DNA of 55,000 nucleotides. It comes from Chrysomallon squamiferum. Its lineage: Eukaryota > Mollusca > Gastropoda > Neomphalida > Peltospiridae. The notes beneath the pieces were generated by a model. That model worked only from the letters and a program-made list of their open reading frames with translations. It was not told where the DNA came from and ran no database searches. This document shows, one piece after another, positions 1 to 13,223 of this stretch. Every line of letters starts with the position of its first letter. The first letter of the stretch is position 1. The translations under genes were made by a program, and so were the position numbers. The DNA lies in contig CM022679.1 of the NCBI GenBank assembly GCA_012295275.1, positions 16,530,842 through 16,585,841 of the forward strand, written 5' to 3'.

Positions 1-426
1 ATTTTTATATATATCTAAAACATTAAAAGCAAATTATTTTTCACATCTGTTGCCTGCTATTCTGTGGCCCAAGACAAAATTATACAGAAAATATTAATCA
101 TTTATACATTATATATATTTCAGAAATAGATTAATTTATTTTTCAGTTAAATACTATTTTTTTTTTTTTTTAACTTTTCATTATTTCATTGTTTATTATT
201 ATTATTATTTTTTAACTATATATATCAGTCCAGAAAATTGTGAAATCCAGAAATCTGGATCACTTCCAGTTTCAAGCTTGTACATTTTGTGACACTAGGA
301 TTTTCATGAAATCCACAAAACTTTCAGGGAAATTTAAAAATGACTTCTGTATATAGTTAGTCAGATAGATAGATGGATAGATAGATATCATCATCATCCT
401 GCAGCTCTAGTGTCCTATTTTAACAG

Positions 427-983
427 TTACTCTTGAAGAAGGTGCAGAGCTTTGTAAATGTAGTCCTGCCAGTCATGATTCTTCTTTGTATCTTCTTGTC
501 TTGATTTTGTCGCTGGTGCTGAATCTCTGTCCCAGATACATGTAGCTTTCCAACATTCTGTGTTGTTGACATATATTTGGATGGCATTTTCAAACATGAC
601 CTTTGTCTCTGACCTGTTCATTTTCAATCATAATTTTGCCCTCTTTGCCCTCTTCAAATACTGCAGCATTCATTCTAGTTCATGTGGACACAAAGCTGAC
701 TGAGATACTCTCCTGTTATCACAATGGTATGAATTAGGGTTCTTTGTTCAGTGTTATAATATATATCTGTGTAGAAATCATCTGTTTATTTTATGATCTT
801 ATCTTGAACTTGAATTTCTCTACTCTGCCTTTCTAGCAGTGTAATCAGTCTGTCTGGGCTGTTCAAACTTTCCTCAAGTTCTCTGATGCTATTATGGTTT
901 TTCATATGATTCTTTGCTTGCCCTTCTAATGTTCTTTGTTTTCCTGCATATTTCTGTATAGCCAACTTGCTTATAGCTGCCAT
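427..983 (-). pseudogene. Possible decayed coiled-coil protein remnant, antisense in the LAMTOR3 intron
   Basis: Read on the minus strand, 983-786 gives 65 residues starting MAAISKLAIQKYAGKQ and ending LLERQSREIQVQDKIIK. This is a charged, helix-like composition unlike the low-complexity reading frames around it. After stops and a frame change, another open stretch at 627-427 begins MKMNRSETKVMFENAIQIYV and ends DYIYKALHLLQE. Between them, at about 660-630, LQYLKRAKRAKL is in frame with the second stretch apart from one stop. The two pieces look like parts of one uninterrupted coding sequence broken by at least two stops and a shift, as in an old processed pseudogene. I do not recognise the parent. 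It could also be two chance reading frames. Confidence is low. Confidence 0.3.
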
Positions 984-1149
984 GTTTCACAATTTCATAA
1001 AGAAATGTGATTGATGTTTTGTTTTGCTTTCTCTGATATTTAAATTCTTTAATAATAATATAATTAAAGTCTAAAACAGAAATTTAACAAAATGACTGAT
1101 GGCAAGTTTCAAAAACAAATCTAATATTTTTTAACATTAAGAATTTTCT

Positions 1150-1700
1150 GCTTGATATTCAAGGTTGTCATAATAGTATTTAATATTGTGTGACCGACCA
1201 ATACTTGGAACTTTCATATTAACTAAATTAAAATTTATAATTGTCTCAAGATTGTTATATTCATATTTAGAATTACCATATTAATATTTAGAATAATTTA
1301 GAAATGTCAAATTACTATTCAGAATTTTCAAACCAATATTTGCAGTGATATTTTGAATTAATATATTTAATATTTAGAATTGTCTTATTTATATTTAGAA
1401 TGTCCTTTCATATTCACATTTCCAAATTGTTTTATCTTCAAATAATACTGCATCAGATCACCCAGTAAAATCATTTATGTTACTCCCATTGAGTGAAACA
1501 ACACTAAATGACTCTTAAAGACTTTCAGAATTGTTTATTAATAGTTAGCATTGTCTTACAGGTAAGTAAAGGTTACAGTTGTGTGATGGTTACTTAGAAT
1601 TAATTTACTTGCACTTAAAATCAAGTTAATATATAGATCAGCCTCACTCATAATTAAGATTCTCAATTTAATATTTGTATTGTTTTACAATATCAATCTT
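1150..1700. repeat. Degenerate AT-rich repetitive intron sequence
   Basis: Within the LAMTOR3 intron, variants of the short phrases atatttagaatt and attcagaattgtc recur many times between about 1190 and 1700. The copies are too diverged for a clean unit length. No coding content is seen here. Confidence 0.35.
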
Positions 1701-1787
1701 TTCAGTTTTCTTACTGATATCAGGAATTGTCATCTTAACATTTGCCGTTTTGATTTCACTTAACTTGAATAACTGATATTTTTTCAG

Positions 1788-3368
1788 TTGCTAATGAGAA
1801 TGCACCTGATCTAGCACTGCGGCCAAACTTCTTGTGTGCATTTGGACTGATGACAGAGCAGGCAGGCAAGATGGGAATGTCACAGAACAAATCTATTGTG
1901 TCTATGTACAGTTCATATCAGGTTGGTCACATTAAAAGTGAAAGTTTTATCTCATACTTCAGTGACAGTCCATAATCACTTTACTGTTTCTGTTGTCTTG
2001 AACAATAATAAGGTGTACTTTGTATATGCATAAAAATGATATAATACTTTGTACAGACATATCTGTAATATCATATAATTTGTACAATGTAACTGTAACA
2101 TTTACTTTGTATATACATGAGGTATAATAACATTTACTTAGTATATACATGAACTGCAAAAATATTTACTTTGTACAGATGTAAGTAATAACATTTTCTT
2201 TGTATAGACATAACTAATAACATGCACTTCATAGACATAACTGTAATAACATTTACTTTGTATAGATGTCATTGTAATAACATAGACTTTACATGTATAG
2301 TAATAATAATTTCAACAATGGTAATAGATTTATCAATGGTTTTGGTATATTTATTCTCAGTAAGTATATAATATAAAAATTTCTTGCAATTAATCATTTA
2401 AAGTGGTGACTGGGTTTCATTTCATTATCATTATACAAAAAGCACAAGTCTGATATCTGTTAACTGTGTTTAATAATATAATCAGGAATCACTGAAGATG
2501 TTTTTTGTTTCCGAATCACTTGAAATTTATCATTGTTTTGAAATTAGAAAATGATTAGCGTTTATTTTATGTGTCAACCGTATAATCATAAAATGAGATA
2601 TATAAGACATTTTTAACATCTGAGTACAACCAATAATCATGTTACATTCATGTACAGCAAAAAATTAATAAACGTTACATCGAATTTGTGTTTAAAGGAA
2701 ATTTATGACAAATTTAAAATTTTCTGCTCAAGAAATTTGTTTTCTTTTTCTCCTGGGAACATTATCATTCATATTGTTTTGTTTATTTAAATTTGTTTCT
2801 TTCTTTCTTTTAACAGGTTGTACAGTTAAATAAACCTCCACTTCTTGTGTCAATGATAGCAGATTCTGATGCAAATACAGGTACTTGAAATAAAGTGCAG
2901 CAGTTTTTTGAATGCAGAAAATCCAGAGTGGTCCTAGCAGATCTGGATTGCTACTGCTAATGAATATTTTTATTCATTGGTGTATTTTGGCTTATTTACA
3001 ACAACAAAAAATCTTCAAAAAAATCACACTTTTATTTATACTTCTATGCCTATGATGTTTTCTTCATGAAAATATTGCTTTTTAATTAGTTGTTTTGATT
3101 CTGGTAACTCTCCAGAGGGTCCGTATCCTTGTGTTTAAAGTTGAAAATTCTGGGATTCATATCTGTAACAAGATATCTGTTAATGATTTATATAGTAGGT
3201 ATTTTCTATTACATGTGTATATTAGTTGTATTATGTGATTAATTATGTATTTTATATATTAATTCTGTTATATTTCTTATTTCTTATATTTCAGGTGATA
3301 TTTTGAATTTGGAGTATGATCTTAAAGATGTTCTCACTGATGTGGCCAAAGTGATACAGATGTCATGA
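1788..3368 (+). CDS. LAMTOR3: Ragulator complex protein LAMTOR3 (MP1), 3' coding exons, partial
   Basis: Three coding exons, 1788-1921, 2817-2880 and 3295-3368 (TGA), encode the last 90 residues. Acceptors are ttttttcag, ttaacag and atttcag; donors are gttggt and gtacttg. The peptide runs VANENAPDLALRPNFL, then KMGMSQNKSIVSMYSSYQ, then VVQLNKPPLLVSMIADSDANTG, and ends KVIQMS. This matches the roadblock-fold C-terminal two thirds of LAMTOR3, a protein of about 124 residues in human. By family knowledge LAMTOR3 pairs with LAMTOR2 in the Ragulator on late endosomes and lysosomes, where it anchors Rag GTPases for mTORC1 activation and scaffolds MEK1/ERK signalling. The first coding exon or exons, about 35 residues, should lie upstream of the window. 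The first base of the initial Val codon comes from the previous exon. No frame breaks are seen. Confidence 0.92.
2010..2300. repeat. Degenerate ~31-34 bp tandem repeat in LAMTOR3 intron
   Basis: The phrase taataacatttactttgta, followed by a variable tatagacata/tatacatga part, recurs about eight times. Copies differ by substitutions and small indels, so this is an old minisatellite. Confidence 0.55.
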
Positions 3369-3597
3369 CCTGTGTGTTAGAACTGCAATCAGAATTAACA
3401 CACCATATAAATATGAAGAGAAATGTATCATCTACATTACACTGAGAATTGATCTAAACATTTTGTTACACTTCAAATAAGGATGAGGATCACCTTAGTT
3501 GGTTGAAGAAATGTTCTGTTTGCTATAAAGCTTTCTCTGTATCTGGAACAAAACTGAAAACAAATCGTATAAACTTAGAAACAAAATGCTAGATGAT

Positions 3598-3603
3598 AAT
3601 AAA
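3598..3603 (+). terminator. Poly(A) signal AATAAA of LAMTOR3
   Basis: AATAAA lies 230 nt downstream of the LAMTOR3 stop codon in AT-rich sequence and is the first canonical signal after the stop. Confidence 0.55.
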
Positions 3604-5298
3604 CAAAACTGACAGAATATATAAACAATATTTATGATATAATGTCCTTGATTATTTTCTGGAATTTTTTGTGCAATATATATTTTCTGTGTCTTATTTT
3701 AATTTAAAATTTTCCAATCTAAATTCAGTGGGTTTTCTTAATCAGAATAGTCTTTTGTTAATCAAATTTAAAAAAGACAAAAGAAAGCACATTTTTAATC
3801 AAGTCTTTAAAATGATACTAATAATAGTGTAATGATAGACTGTTTTAAAAAGTTCCACTGAAAATGTTTTTTTCTGAATGAGATTTGATTAATTCTGTAT
3901 TAACTTGATTTCAGTTTCTTTCCTCATGGTTCCTGCCAGTTATTATAAAAACTTACTGCAAGTAAAAAAATATGTGGTTTGACACAGATACTTCTAACCC
4001 TGAATGAAAATAAAATGATTATGGTCTTTAGCAAACTGGAATTGTGAAAAAGTTATCTTGTTTATAATGTTCATGGAGAAGAGCATCTTACTGAAAATGA
4101 AGAATTATCTCCATGATAACGTCTCTTGCAATGTTGATCATGTGCATCTAGCAAGTCAGCGTCTGTGTTTGAATTATCTCTGTTGTTGTTTTGTCTGTTA
4201 AACGTTGTTAAAGTAACTGGAAATGAAAAAAATTGTGAATTATGTTGAAAATAATATGATAATGGCAATATAAATTACTAAGGTTTATGTAAAATAAAAG
4301 CAGTTTTTACAAAACAAGAAGTTTCTTTTTTAGTTTGTTAAGAATAAGGTTGTCTAACAAAATTGTTTGTTTTTTTCACATGAAAAACAGATGAATTATT
4401 TCAAAAAAAAATGTCTTTAAATCATATATGTAAAGCATTCCTTGTGTGAAATGTCTCAAGTCTGAAGTAAATTTGATAGTGTAACATTATGAAGTAGGTT
4501 GAGAAACCATCTACACCTCTTATACATTTTATCATGCAGTTAGTTTTATGCAAAACCTTTCAAAATGTGCATGGAATAGAAGTAGGCTATCTCAAGCATG
4601 GTGATCGTGGTACATTTACAATACGCGGGTAATGAAGAAACGTGGGTGAAGAAAAGGTTGAACGAAATATTGATGTTATCTAGATAATAAAACTGAAATA
4701 TGTACGTAGATACGACATGCGTTGACACATCTAAATATTTTAACGTGATACAGTATTAAAGGAAATAGGAAACTAATTCAACAGCTTTTATCTGTCAACC
4801 CGTCAAATCATTCCAACAATAAAAAGAGCTACATTTAATCACCTTGAAGACTGCCGCTAATTGTACTAAGAAAGAAAGAAAGATATGACTGCAGTCTGGG
4901 TCGGGCTATTTATCCATCCTGTCTAAGTTAATGTTATTCATTCCATACAGAAACTGGACTGAAATGAAACATCACAAAGATAATTCTTTGATCTCTCAGA
5001 ATGACTCTCCATATTAAGTTCTCAGTTGTCGTTTATCTGCAACAAATGTCTCCACAAGTCATCCAAATCGAGTATTATAAAAAAAAAAAAACATTTAGTC
5101 ACTCCAAACCGAATTCTCTAGTGATCATTTATGAATATTATAAGCGTTCTTTCTTCGTACACTGATGTAACAATATAATAAATTAAGTGTTATGTCGAAA
5201 CGTCTTTAATAAACAAAGACACGGCTACCTCAAAAGCTAGCCTCTTACATGAAAAGAATGCGCAGAAAAAGAAACAGAAAAGAATATAAAGGGGTTAA

Positions 5299-5342
<44 letters not shown>

Positions 5343-5549
5343 AATATATATTGTGAAAAAGTATTTAATTAAATATATATCCATAATAATACCGAAGTGC
5401 ATAACTTAAGCAAAATATATTTCTGAATTCTACTGCATTTGTTTGAATGAATGAATGAATGAATAAATAAATTCGAGTTTCTTGTTAATTGTTTAAAATT
5501 TTTAAAGCGTTCCAGATCGAAATGTTCGTGGCCAAAATGTTCTCTATTC

Positions 5550-5631
<82 letters not shown>

Positions 5632-5715
5632 TGCCTAGGAGGATGGATGAAAGAGTAAAATTGTTTTTGTAACATTTATGTTCTTTTTAATTTATTGTTG
5701 TTATCATTATTATTA

Positions 5716-5753
<38 letters not shown>

Positions 5754-7127
5754 TAATTTTTCCGGTTATTTATCTCTTCGAAGAAAATGAAAATATAAGT
5801 TGAAAAAACAAACAAACCCCAAAACCCATAAATCTTTATTTTTTAAATTTCTACTTGTTTTGCCTAGAAATAGCGGTGAAGTTGTCACTTGCATATTACA
5901 AAAGTTCGTTGAATTAAATAATTAAGAATAAGTAAAAAAGAAGAAAAAGAAATGCATGCTAAATTCTACCGTTGTGGCCTACTTATACACCCCTCGTAAC
6001 TTAAAACATTATTTCGTCGTATTTGTTCCGCTACGACAAATTGTCATGGAAACCAGCCTACAAGTCTGGATTCGACCACGGGTATCGAGTCCTTTATTCA
6101 TCAGATTTACTACGATAACCCTCTTAAAAAAACCCAGTTCTGTACCTTTTGTTTTTGTGTTCATTGAACCAGTTTCAAAACGTCTTGAGAAGTCGAGGGT
6201 TAATACATTTTCTTCTCGGCACAGTTTAACGTAGATGCTTACATAATTGTTTATATAATATTATGTAATTAGGTCGAGAAGAAAGCAAGAAGGCTTTTCT
6301 CGGTAATAATATTTTGAAGCTAAAAATAACTTTGTTGTTTTTATCTAAGATTTAACTCCATTCCGTTGTTTTATTTATTTGACCGAACTTTCATTTGTAT
6401 AGTCAAACATTTGGTATGCTGTGCTAGAACGTCACGTGTAGATTTTATTATATCCTTTAATCGCACTATTTCAGAATGATTTTGTTTTCTGAAGCTGTGC
6501 TGTTTAACGGTTAATACAAAATCAAACAATGAATCAGAGTTCGAATGCAATTTAATTCTTCATTGTTCGTAAAGCAAAACGGATTAATGGTCCCCACATA
6601 ACAACACCATGTCGAACGACTGACAAGAAGTTTTCTTTTTGTTAAATGCACCAACCATTAAAGATTTTGGCGATTCAGTATTCACGTCTGACTACGGAAC
6701 ATAAGCAGATAGTTTGCTGCTAGGACAATCAGAACTCAGTATTCTAAATGAATGTGGAATTAATGGTCAGTTCACACTGAAGACGTTTTGAAAATGATCT
6801 TGTATCAGACTGCTTTTAAAAGTGAAAGCGGATAATTAACTTTATTCTGATAAAGAAAAAAACAACAACAATGAAAAACAACAAAAGCATTGTTGTCGTA
6901 TATAATGTTTACCTTTCATGAGGAACCGAAAACTTAATACATCAGGAATTAATTAGAACGCGAACTAGTTTTCAATTTGTGCCTGCTGAACAAGAATGTT
7001 TACCTTGGTGTGGTATTATACGAAATGACCGGAAAGAGAATCCGTGGTGCGAAGGTTCAAAATAAACTTGCTTAGAAAAATCAACAGAGCCAGAAGACTC
7101 TGACGACAGTTACCATCATCTTTCAGG
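3604..7127. other. Intergenic region, LAMTOR3 to TMEM26-like A
   Basis: No gene is supported here. The stretch holds a (TA)n run near 5300-5340, a long (GT)n tract at 5554-5623, a (TTA)n run near 5700-5755 and otherwise unique AT-rich DNA. Open frames are short and lack family resemblance. The gene A promoter should lie at its right end. A pyrimidine-rich cag directly before the gene A ATG (7126) could be a splice acceptor for an upstream untranslated exon. Confidence 0.6.
5554..5623. repeat. (GT)n microsatellite
   Basis: About 35 perfect GT units, followed by gcgcgcat. Confidence 0.95.
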
Positions 7128-7605
7128 ATGAAATCCTCCGCTAAGGACATTTTCTGGGCGCTAGCTGTTCGACTGATGCTCACTCTTCACACATTTATAG
7201 CCTACTGGAGGACAGTGGACGTCACGGGAAAAGAATACGTTTGGTATTTTCTCATTCTCAACGTGTTGGTGTTTGCTGAAACAATCTACAGAATCAAAGT
7301 TAAACGAGGAAAGGAAGGAAAATGGTATTTCGGCATATCTATCTTAATTCTTTTTTCCGTCTATCCCTCTAAATGCTGTTTATTTTGCTGTGTCTGACAG
7401 GCTCTCTATCATTATATTTGTATGTCAGTCTCTGTTTGTGGTGTGTCTGTGGTTTTTGTTACTTGAAGTTAGTGTATAGAAGTTAATTACTATTTATAAT
7501 TTTCACAATCTGATTCTGACTAGAATGTCCATTTTATGTTCAACTAGTTGCTGTTTAAAATATTTATTTTATTAAAACATATAATCATTGTTTTTACAAA
7601 AAAAA

Positions 7606-7656
<51 letters not shown>

Positions 7657-7854
7657 TAAATAAATAAAACATAAACATAAACATAAATTTAAACATAAAA
7701 ATCCACAAGCAAAAATGAATTATTATAGACCATTTGTCTCTGTCATAACTAGTGAGTCCTGTTTTGTTTTGTCTTCATTACAACTCGCGTTCATCAACTG
7801 TTCATCCTGATCCTAACCGTGTAAATAATTTATATGTCTGTGTATGGCTGTGAA

Positions 7855-7888
<34 letters not shown>

Positions 7889-8957
7889 GATAGATAGATA
7901 GATTAAAGATAGTTAGCTAGATAGATATGAATAAAGACACACACACAATGCCCTTTTCAGTCTTACCTATTTCTAATCAACTAACAAGACGAAACTGCTG
8001 GGGTTTTTGGGGTTATTATTTTTTATTTATTTATTTTTTTGTCTCTCATTCTTTCTTCCTTTCCTTCCTTCCTTCTTTATTTATTTAATTTTATTATTAT
8101 GAGTATTTTATTGTACGTGTCTGTCAGTTTGTTGAAACAAAATTACAGCGAATAAAATATACTAAACTAAAATAATCAAAACAATTTAAAAGGTGAAAAA
8201 GGAAGAGCAAAATCAGCTTCAGAGTAATTTTGGTTGATGAAGTAAACTGGGAAATGATTCTTATGTTGGAAATTGTTGCAGGTTTGAAAAGGACAAATAG
8301 TCCAACATTTTTCTTTTTATTCTAACAATTTGTATGCTATCAGTTTGTCCATTTATTCGGTACAGAGTTATTCGAATAACACACCAGCAATATCATCTTT
8401 TTTTCTCCATGACTTAATAATTATGTCTCCTGAGAAGGACACCATGACGACAACACTGAAATAATTCATGTTACGTATTTCTGTGAACCTTTATAACGGA
8501 AAATCCATCTATATGCGTATTCATTTTCCAAATTAGATGTAATAAATAATTTACCAGTCTGTTACAGTGCAAGTGAAATATTAATTATTGTGATTTTAAC
8601 TGAGAATTATGTGACCTTCTGAGTGGTTTTAGAAGAGATATTATGTATATTATGGCAAGGGAAAACAATGTGTATGCATCGCTTTTAACACAATAACAAA
8701 TTGAAAAAAAAAAATAAATGCCTGCAGCATTAAAACATATATCTGATAAGCAAACATTTGCTCTAAATGGATATTTAATTGATTTCGCCTCACTGTTAAA
8801 TGGACCTTTTCCTTGTTACAACAAAGAGCCATGTCGCCATGTTTATTTCAACAAATACTTTGTTTTTAAAACAGAAAAATAGCCTTCGGGACAAAATTAA
8901 TAAAAAAAAAAAAAAATCAGAAAAAAATCGATAAATAAATAATAATAATAAAAAAAA

Positions 8958-9007
<50 letters not shown>

Positions 9008-9136
9008 CAGAAAAATAAAACAAAATAAAATAAACAACAACAACAATAATAAACAAACAAATAAATAAACAACAAAAATGAAAATAATAAATAAATAACA
9101 AAAAAGAATAACATTAGCAACCGCAACAACATTTAA

Positions 9137-9200
<64 letters not shown>

Positions 9201-9203
9201 GAA

Positions 9204-9246
<43 letters not shown>

Positions 9247-9557
9247 ATACTGAATCCATAAAACAAGTCTCGTAACAATTCGATCAATCCATTACAAAAA
9301 TGTCGTTTTGTAAAAAACTGAAAAAATGTTTCATTTGGTTATGTTCAAAAGTGTAATGAGTGCTGAGTGTAAATAATATCATGTCTGAAGAATAATTATA
9401 TAGAAAACTGTAATAGTTTATTACCTACAAAAACGAAACAAATAAACACAAAGTGCATGTGTGTGTGTTGTATGTGTGAGTATAAATGTGTTTGTTTATG
9501 TATATATCTGTGCACTTTCCACACAAACAAAATAAATTAAAACATATGTGAATAATG

Positions 9558-9605
<48 letters not shown>

Positions 9606-9714
9606 GATTAAACTTTTGTAATATATCAGTAAGAATTTTATCAGCATGATGGTCTTCTTGGTAACTATGACAATTATTCCATTTTAAACAGATGCTGAAG
9701 AAGCTAGATATTTT

Positions 9715-9745
<31 letters not shown>

Positions 9746-11780
9746 GTAGATGTATTAAATTTATAAAACAAACAAAAAATAAAAACAAAGCCCCAAAAAA
9801 CACAAAAAAACAACAAAAACTGACAGAATACAAATACAGCAGTTGGCAAATGCAACTATGTGTTCATTTTACCTCCATTTTTTCTAACGATCACGTGACC
9901 ACACTAAAATTTTGATTAAAGGTTTGACAATAAACAAATTCTTATAAACTTATACACAAATTAAATTAACTGAGTTGTACATACCAAATGACTGAACATA
10001 ATTACAGGTACACTAAACATTTGAATTTACAAACTCACGCAAGTAAGGGCCGTAAATTCGAGGAAGCAGACTACAAGTAATCATAGACAAACACAACTTT
10101 CGTTAAACAATTTTACTCGTGTGGCGTGAGTCTGTTAAAGACCCTGTTTTTAGTAGAAACAGAAAATCGGTGCACTAAGAACTATACGAATATATTTAGT
10201 ACCAGCTCAAAGTATTGTAATAAATGCTCTGGTAATTTCAGGTTTTGTCCTTGTTTTCTGTTCTACCTGATCTGTACTGTGCCAGCTATATACATCCTCG
10301 AGCTGGACAAAGTGAGAAGATATAACCTGATACTTGCCACCCAGAATATAACAGTTGATATGTCCCTGTCGTCTATACTAGGGGTAAATATAATACTATT
10401 TATTTATTTATTTATCTATATATTTATGTATTTATTTATTTTGTGCTTGCAAAGCAAACAGAAAACTGTTAGATATCACTATTTACTATATATATACACA
10501 CAAAATCCACGCATTGATATTGTATGTATATAATATAATTTTAGGTAACTTTACCCATCACCTTAAATCCAAACATCTGGGTATCAGTTATTGAGCAAGC
10601 GATGTTGTTTCTCATGATTCTTGCACGCTGGCTACTTCCGCGGGGAAACTTGTCACGAGATAAACTGTCTCAGCTTCTCTTCGCCTACATCAGCATGGCG
10701 TCTGACAACATGGAACTGTTTGTTCTCTTCGACGAAGCGCCGGTCAGAACTGACACTCTGCTCACTTACGGGATTCTAGCAGTGTGGACGTTCAGTCTGT
10801 TTCAGTTCAGCATGGTTCTCACCGCGACGAGGAGTGAGCGAGAGAAGAGCAGTGTCAGTCCTTCAGGTAACATCTGACGCTAATCTGGTTTGTGGCATAA
10901 TCATTTAAAAATACATTATGAAAGAAGAAGAAATTCGTGACGATTAATTTTTGCGGTGACGTTATAGTATGTTGACAAGTAAACAGAAATGTATAATAGT
11001 TAATGCAGTTACGGTTGTTATAGTGGTAGTAGTAGCTGTAGTAGCAATAGTAACAATAGAAGTATTAGTAAAAGTAGAAGTAGTAATACTGTTAATAGTA
11101 GTACACTGTACATGTAATAAAGTAGCTGTTGTTATTATTGTAACAGCAGACGTAACATCAACTTCAGCAACTGCAGACATAGTAGAGTAGTGAAAGTAAA
11201 AGTAATAGTAGTAGAATTAATATAAATATTAGACGTCTAACAAACGAGATGTTTCTATTATTTTTATCTATTGTTTATTACTTTTTTATTTTTTTATTTT
11301 CAACCAGATGCAGACAAGAATATCGTCAAAAAGGAGTCTGTACTTGTTGGCTGTTTTAAAACCGAATTATGGAGTCTGATGCTGTCCTTCGTTTGTCAGG
11401 ATGGACCTTATCTTTCGATACGTCTCTACACCATGATTTCATACCAGCTGATAACGTACAGCATCATTTTCTTTACATTTAAGAATATGTTTGTCATCTT
11501 ACTTTTCCTCTATCGTCTGTACGCAATGCATTTTAATCAAGACGATGACGAATTGGGAAAAGAGGATTTCCTGTCTACACCTGAAAGATCCAGGCAGAAG
11601 TCGATCAGACAACATCGGCAATCCACAGGTTCACTGCCCAGAAAAGAGACGAATGGGTACAAAGACTATAGAAGGTCAACGATCATGGAGGATGGAAGTC
11701 TGTATATAGCCACCGAGCGATATGGTCGTCAGCCCTCGCCAAAATCAAAGAAACTTTCTATTGTGTCTTTAGACATATAA
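7128..11780 (+). CDS. TMEM26-like: TMEM26-like multi-pass membrane protein A (four exons)
   Basis: Coding exons are 7128-7324, 10242-10383, 10545-10866 and 11308-11780, giving 377 residues; human TMEM26 is about 368. Intron phases are 2, 0 and 1. Exon 1 starts MKSSAKDIFWALAVRLML and holds two hydrophobic helices with the AYWR motif. Exon 2 (FCPCFLFYLICTVPAIYILE) gives a third helix, then a loop with sequon NIT. Exon 3 has the family core LPRGNLSRDKLSQLL, slightly divergent from LPRGKLSRDQLSQLL, plus the VWTFSLFQFSMVLTA helix. Exon 4 has FKTELWSLML, CQDGPYLSIRL and a last helix ending in LYRLYAM, then a polar Ser/Arg-rich tail of about 80 residues that could be cytosolic and phosphorylated. 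It is the only copy with an intron in the loop before FKTELW. Family membership rests on the RDQLSQLL region and the QDGP[FY]L motif known from TMEM26. Biochemical function is unknown. Confidence 0.85.
7608..7652. repeat. (TAA)n microsatellite in intron 1 of gene A
   Basis: A run of about 15 AAT/TAA units, followed by (AAATA) and ACATAA variants. Confidence 0.9.
8899..9248. repeat. Compound (TAA)n/(AAATA)n low-complexity block
   Basis: Two TAA arrays (about 8960-9003 and 9137-9200) joined by A-rich CAA/AAATA sequence and ending in a (TAAA)n tract at 9202-9248. The long Ile/Leu/Phe-rich reading frames on the minus strand here are translations of simple sequence. Confidence 0.9.
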
Positions 11781-13223
11781 AACATTTAAAAATGCAAAGA
11801 CTACGAGTATTATTTATATGAAGTCTATGTGCAATTGCTGTCTTTCCCCATCATTGACTGTTTCTTAATTTGATAGAAAATGAGTTTTGAAAATATTTTC
11901 ATTATCATTTGTTCTTGTTTTCTGTTCAGTTTCATTTACAAACGAAGATACATACACACATGCACACACAGAGAAAGATAGAAAATAGAAGAAAGAAAGA
12001 GAACGAAAGACTCACATATACAGGGTGGCCCAAAAGTAGGTTTACAGTTATTACGTAGGCAATTTATTTTAAAATATAAGCATATTTCAAGCATTAAACA
12101 GAAACTGTTTAATATCTCAGGTGCTCAAAATGTTCTCTTTCAACACTTATTAATTAATTTATTACAAGTTAGATCCGAGGAATATTTTATGTTAATTGTA
12201 CTTAGCAAATAACTTCAAGCATATAAACGAGAGTTTAATAACTGTAAACATACTTTTGGGCCACTCTGTGTATGCATGCAAATACAGCACGCAGAACCGA
12301 TAAATTAACAGTCAACAGTCATTGGCGATACACCTACGTAATACAGGAAATAATCAACACCGTTTTATCACAAAGAAATTCTTGTCAGTTAATAATTAGC
12401 ACAACTAATTTATTTCACTTTTGTTAGGAACGAACTTACTCACTTCGTCGTGTGAAATCTTAAGGAGGCAAAGTTTAACTTATAATTAAATAGTTTAATA
12501 ATTACATTATTCAGACATTTGATCCACAAACGTAACCATAAATATTTTTATCTTTTGCACCTAACAATCACCAGTTTCCCACCATAAGTTATATATTTTA
12601 AACAACCTCAAAGATATTGGTGACTGGCTTTGTTAAAATTTAGGTATCTTTTTATTAAATGTTTCTTAGAACTGACTTTTATATCAAAGCGAGAGAAATT
12701 GAAAAAGGTACTAATCGTGACTTCATTTGGCAGTTTCAAACGATACTTTTTAGTTACATTATCATTTGACGGAAGTTCTTAGCAACAGTGTAAATATATA
12801 AATATAAGCACAACACTTTAACGTTTGTTTGTTCTCTGGCGGTGTTCGTCCGTGCATTACAGTTACGTTCACAATCTGTTGCGAGAACGTGTATTGTTGC
12901 TTATTGATTTCGACTCCACCTAAAACCATTTGACTTGGTCGATCAAAGTGATTAAAAACCGTTCTGTTATTCATAAAAGCAATAAGATAATTAATACCCA
13001 TTGTTCTGACTCTGGTGAACAGGATTTGCCATTTACTTTGTGATACAACGATTTTGTGATACTGCTGGAACTTTTAAAAATATTTTTACGAATATTTAGT
13101 GAGGATCCAGAAATAGAGGCTGCAGTGAGATTCGTGACGGGATTTTTTTTAAATCTGAATATATAAAATTTGAGTTTCTTTTAACAAAAACAAAAACAGT
13201 AAAAACCAGCAAGAACTGCAACA
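11781..13223. other. Intergenic region, TMEM26-like A to B
   Basis: This holds the 3' flank of gene A (no canonical AATAAA is seen in the first 200 nt), a short CA/GAAA-rich patch at 11950-12010, the MITE at 12019-12272 and unique AT-rich DNA up to the gene B start. No further gene is supported. Confidence 0.55.
12019..12272. mobile_element. Mariner/Tc1-like MITE with ~33 bp terminal inverted repeats and TA flanks
   Basis: The left end reads cagggtggcccaaaagta, then ggtttacagttatta. The right end, reverse complemented, reads cagagtggcccaaaagta, then tgtttacagttatta. The ends match at nearly all positions over about 33 bp and each is flanked by TA, the target duplication of Tc1/mariner elements. 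The internal ~180 bp is AT-rich and has no transposase reading frame, so this is a non-autonomous element. It sits in the space between genes A and B. Confidence 0.82.

Noticed and set aside
5956-6234. 92-codon plus-strand frame
   Set aside because: No recognisable motif, splice sites or homologous neighbour. Composition is like surrounding intergenic DNA.
8796-9259. Overlapping minus-strand frames rich in Ile, Leu, Phe and Tyr
   Set aside because: Translations of (TAA)n and (AAATA)n simple sequence, open in several frames at once with no domain.
9496-9855. 119-codon minus-strand frame with Lys and Leu runs
   Set aside because: Built from poly(T)/poly(A) and (TAA)n. It is in intron 1 of gene A on the opposite strand.
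10962-11190. Val-rich (+) and Thr-rich (-) frames
   Set aside because: Both strands are open because of GTA/GTT-type low-complexity sequence inside intron 3 of gene A.
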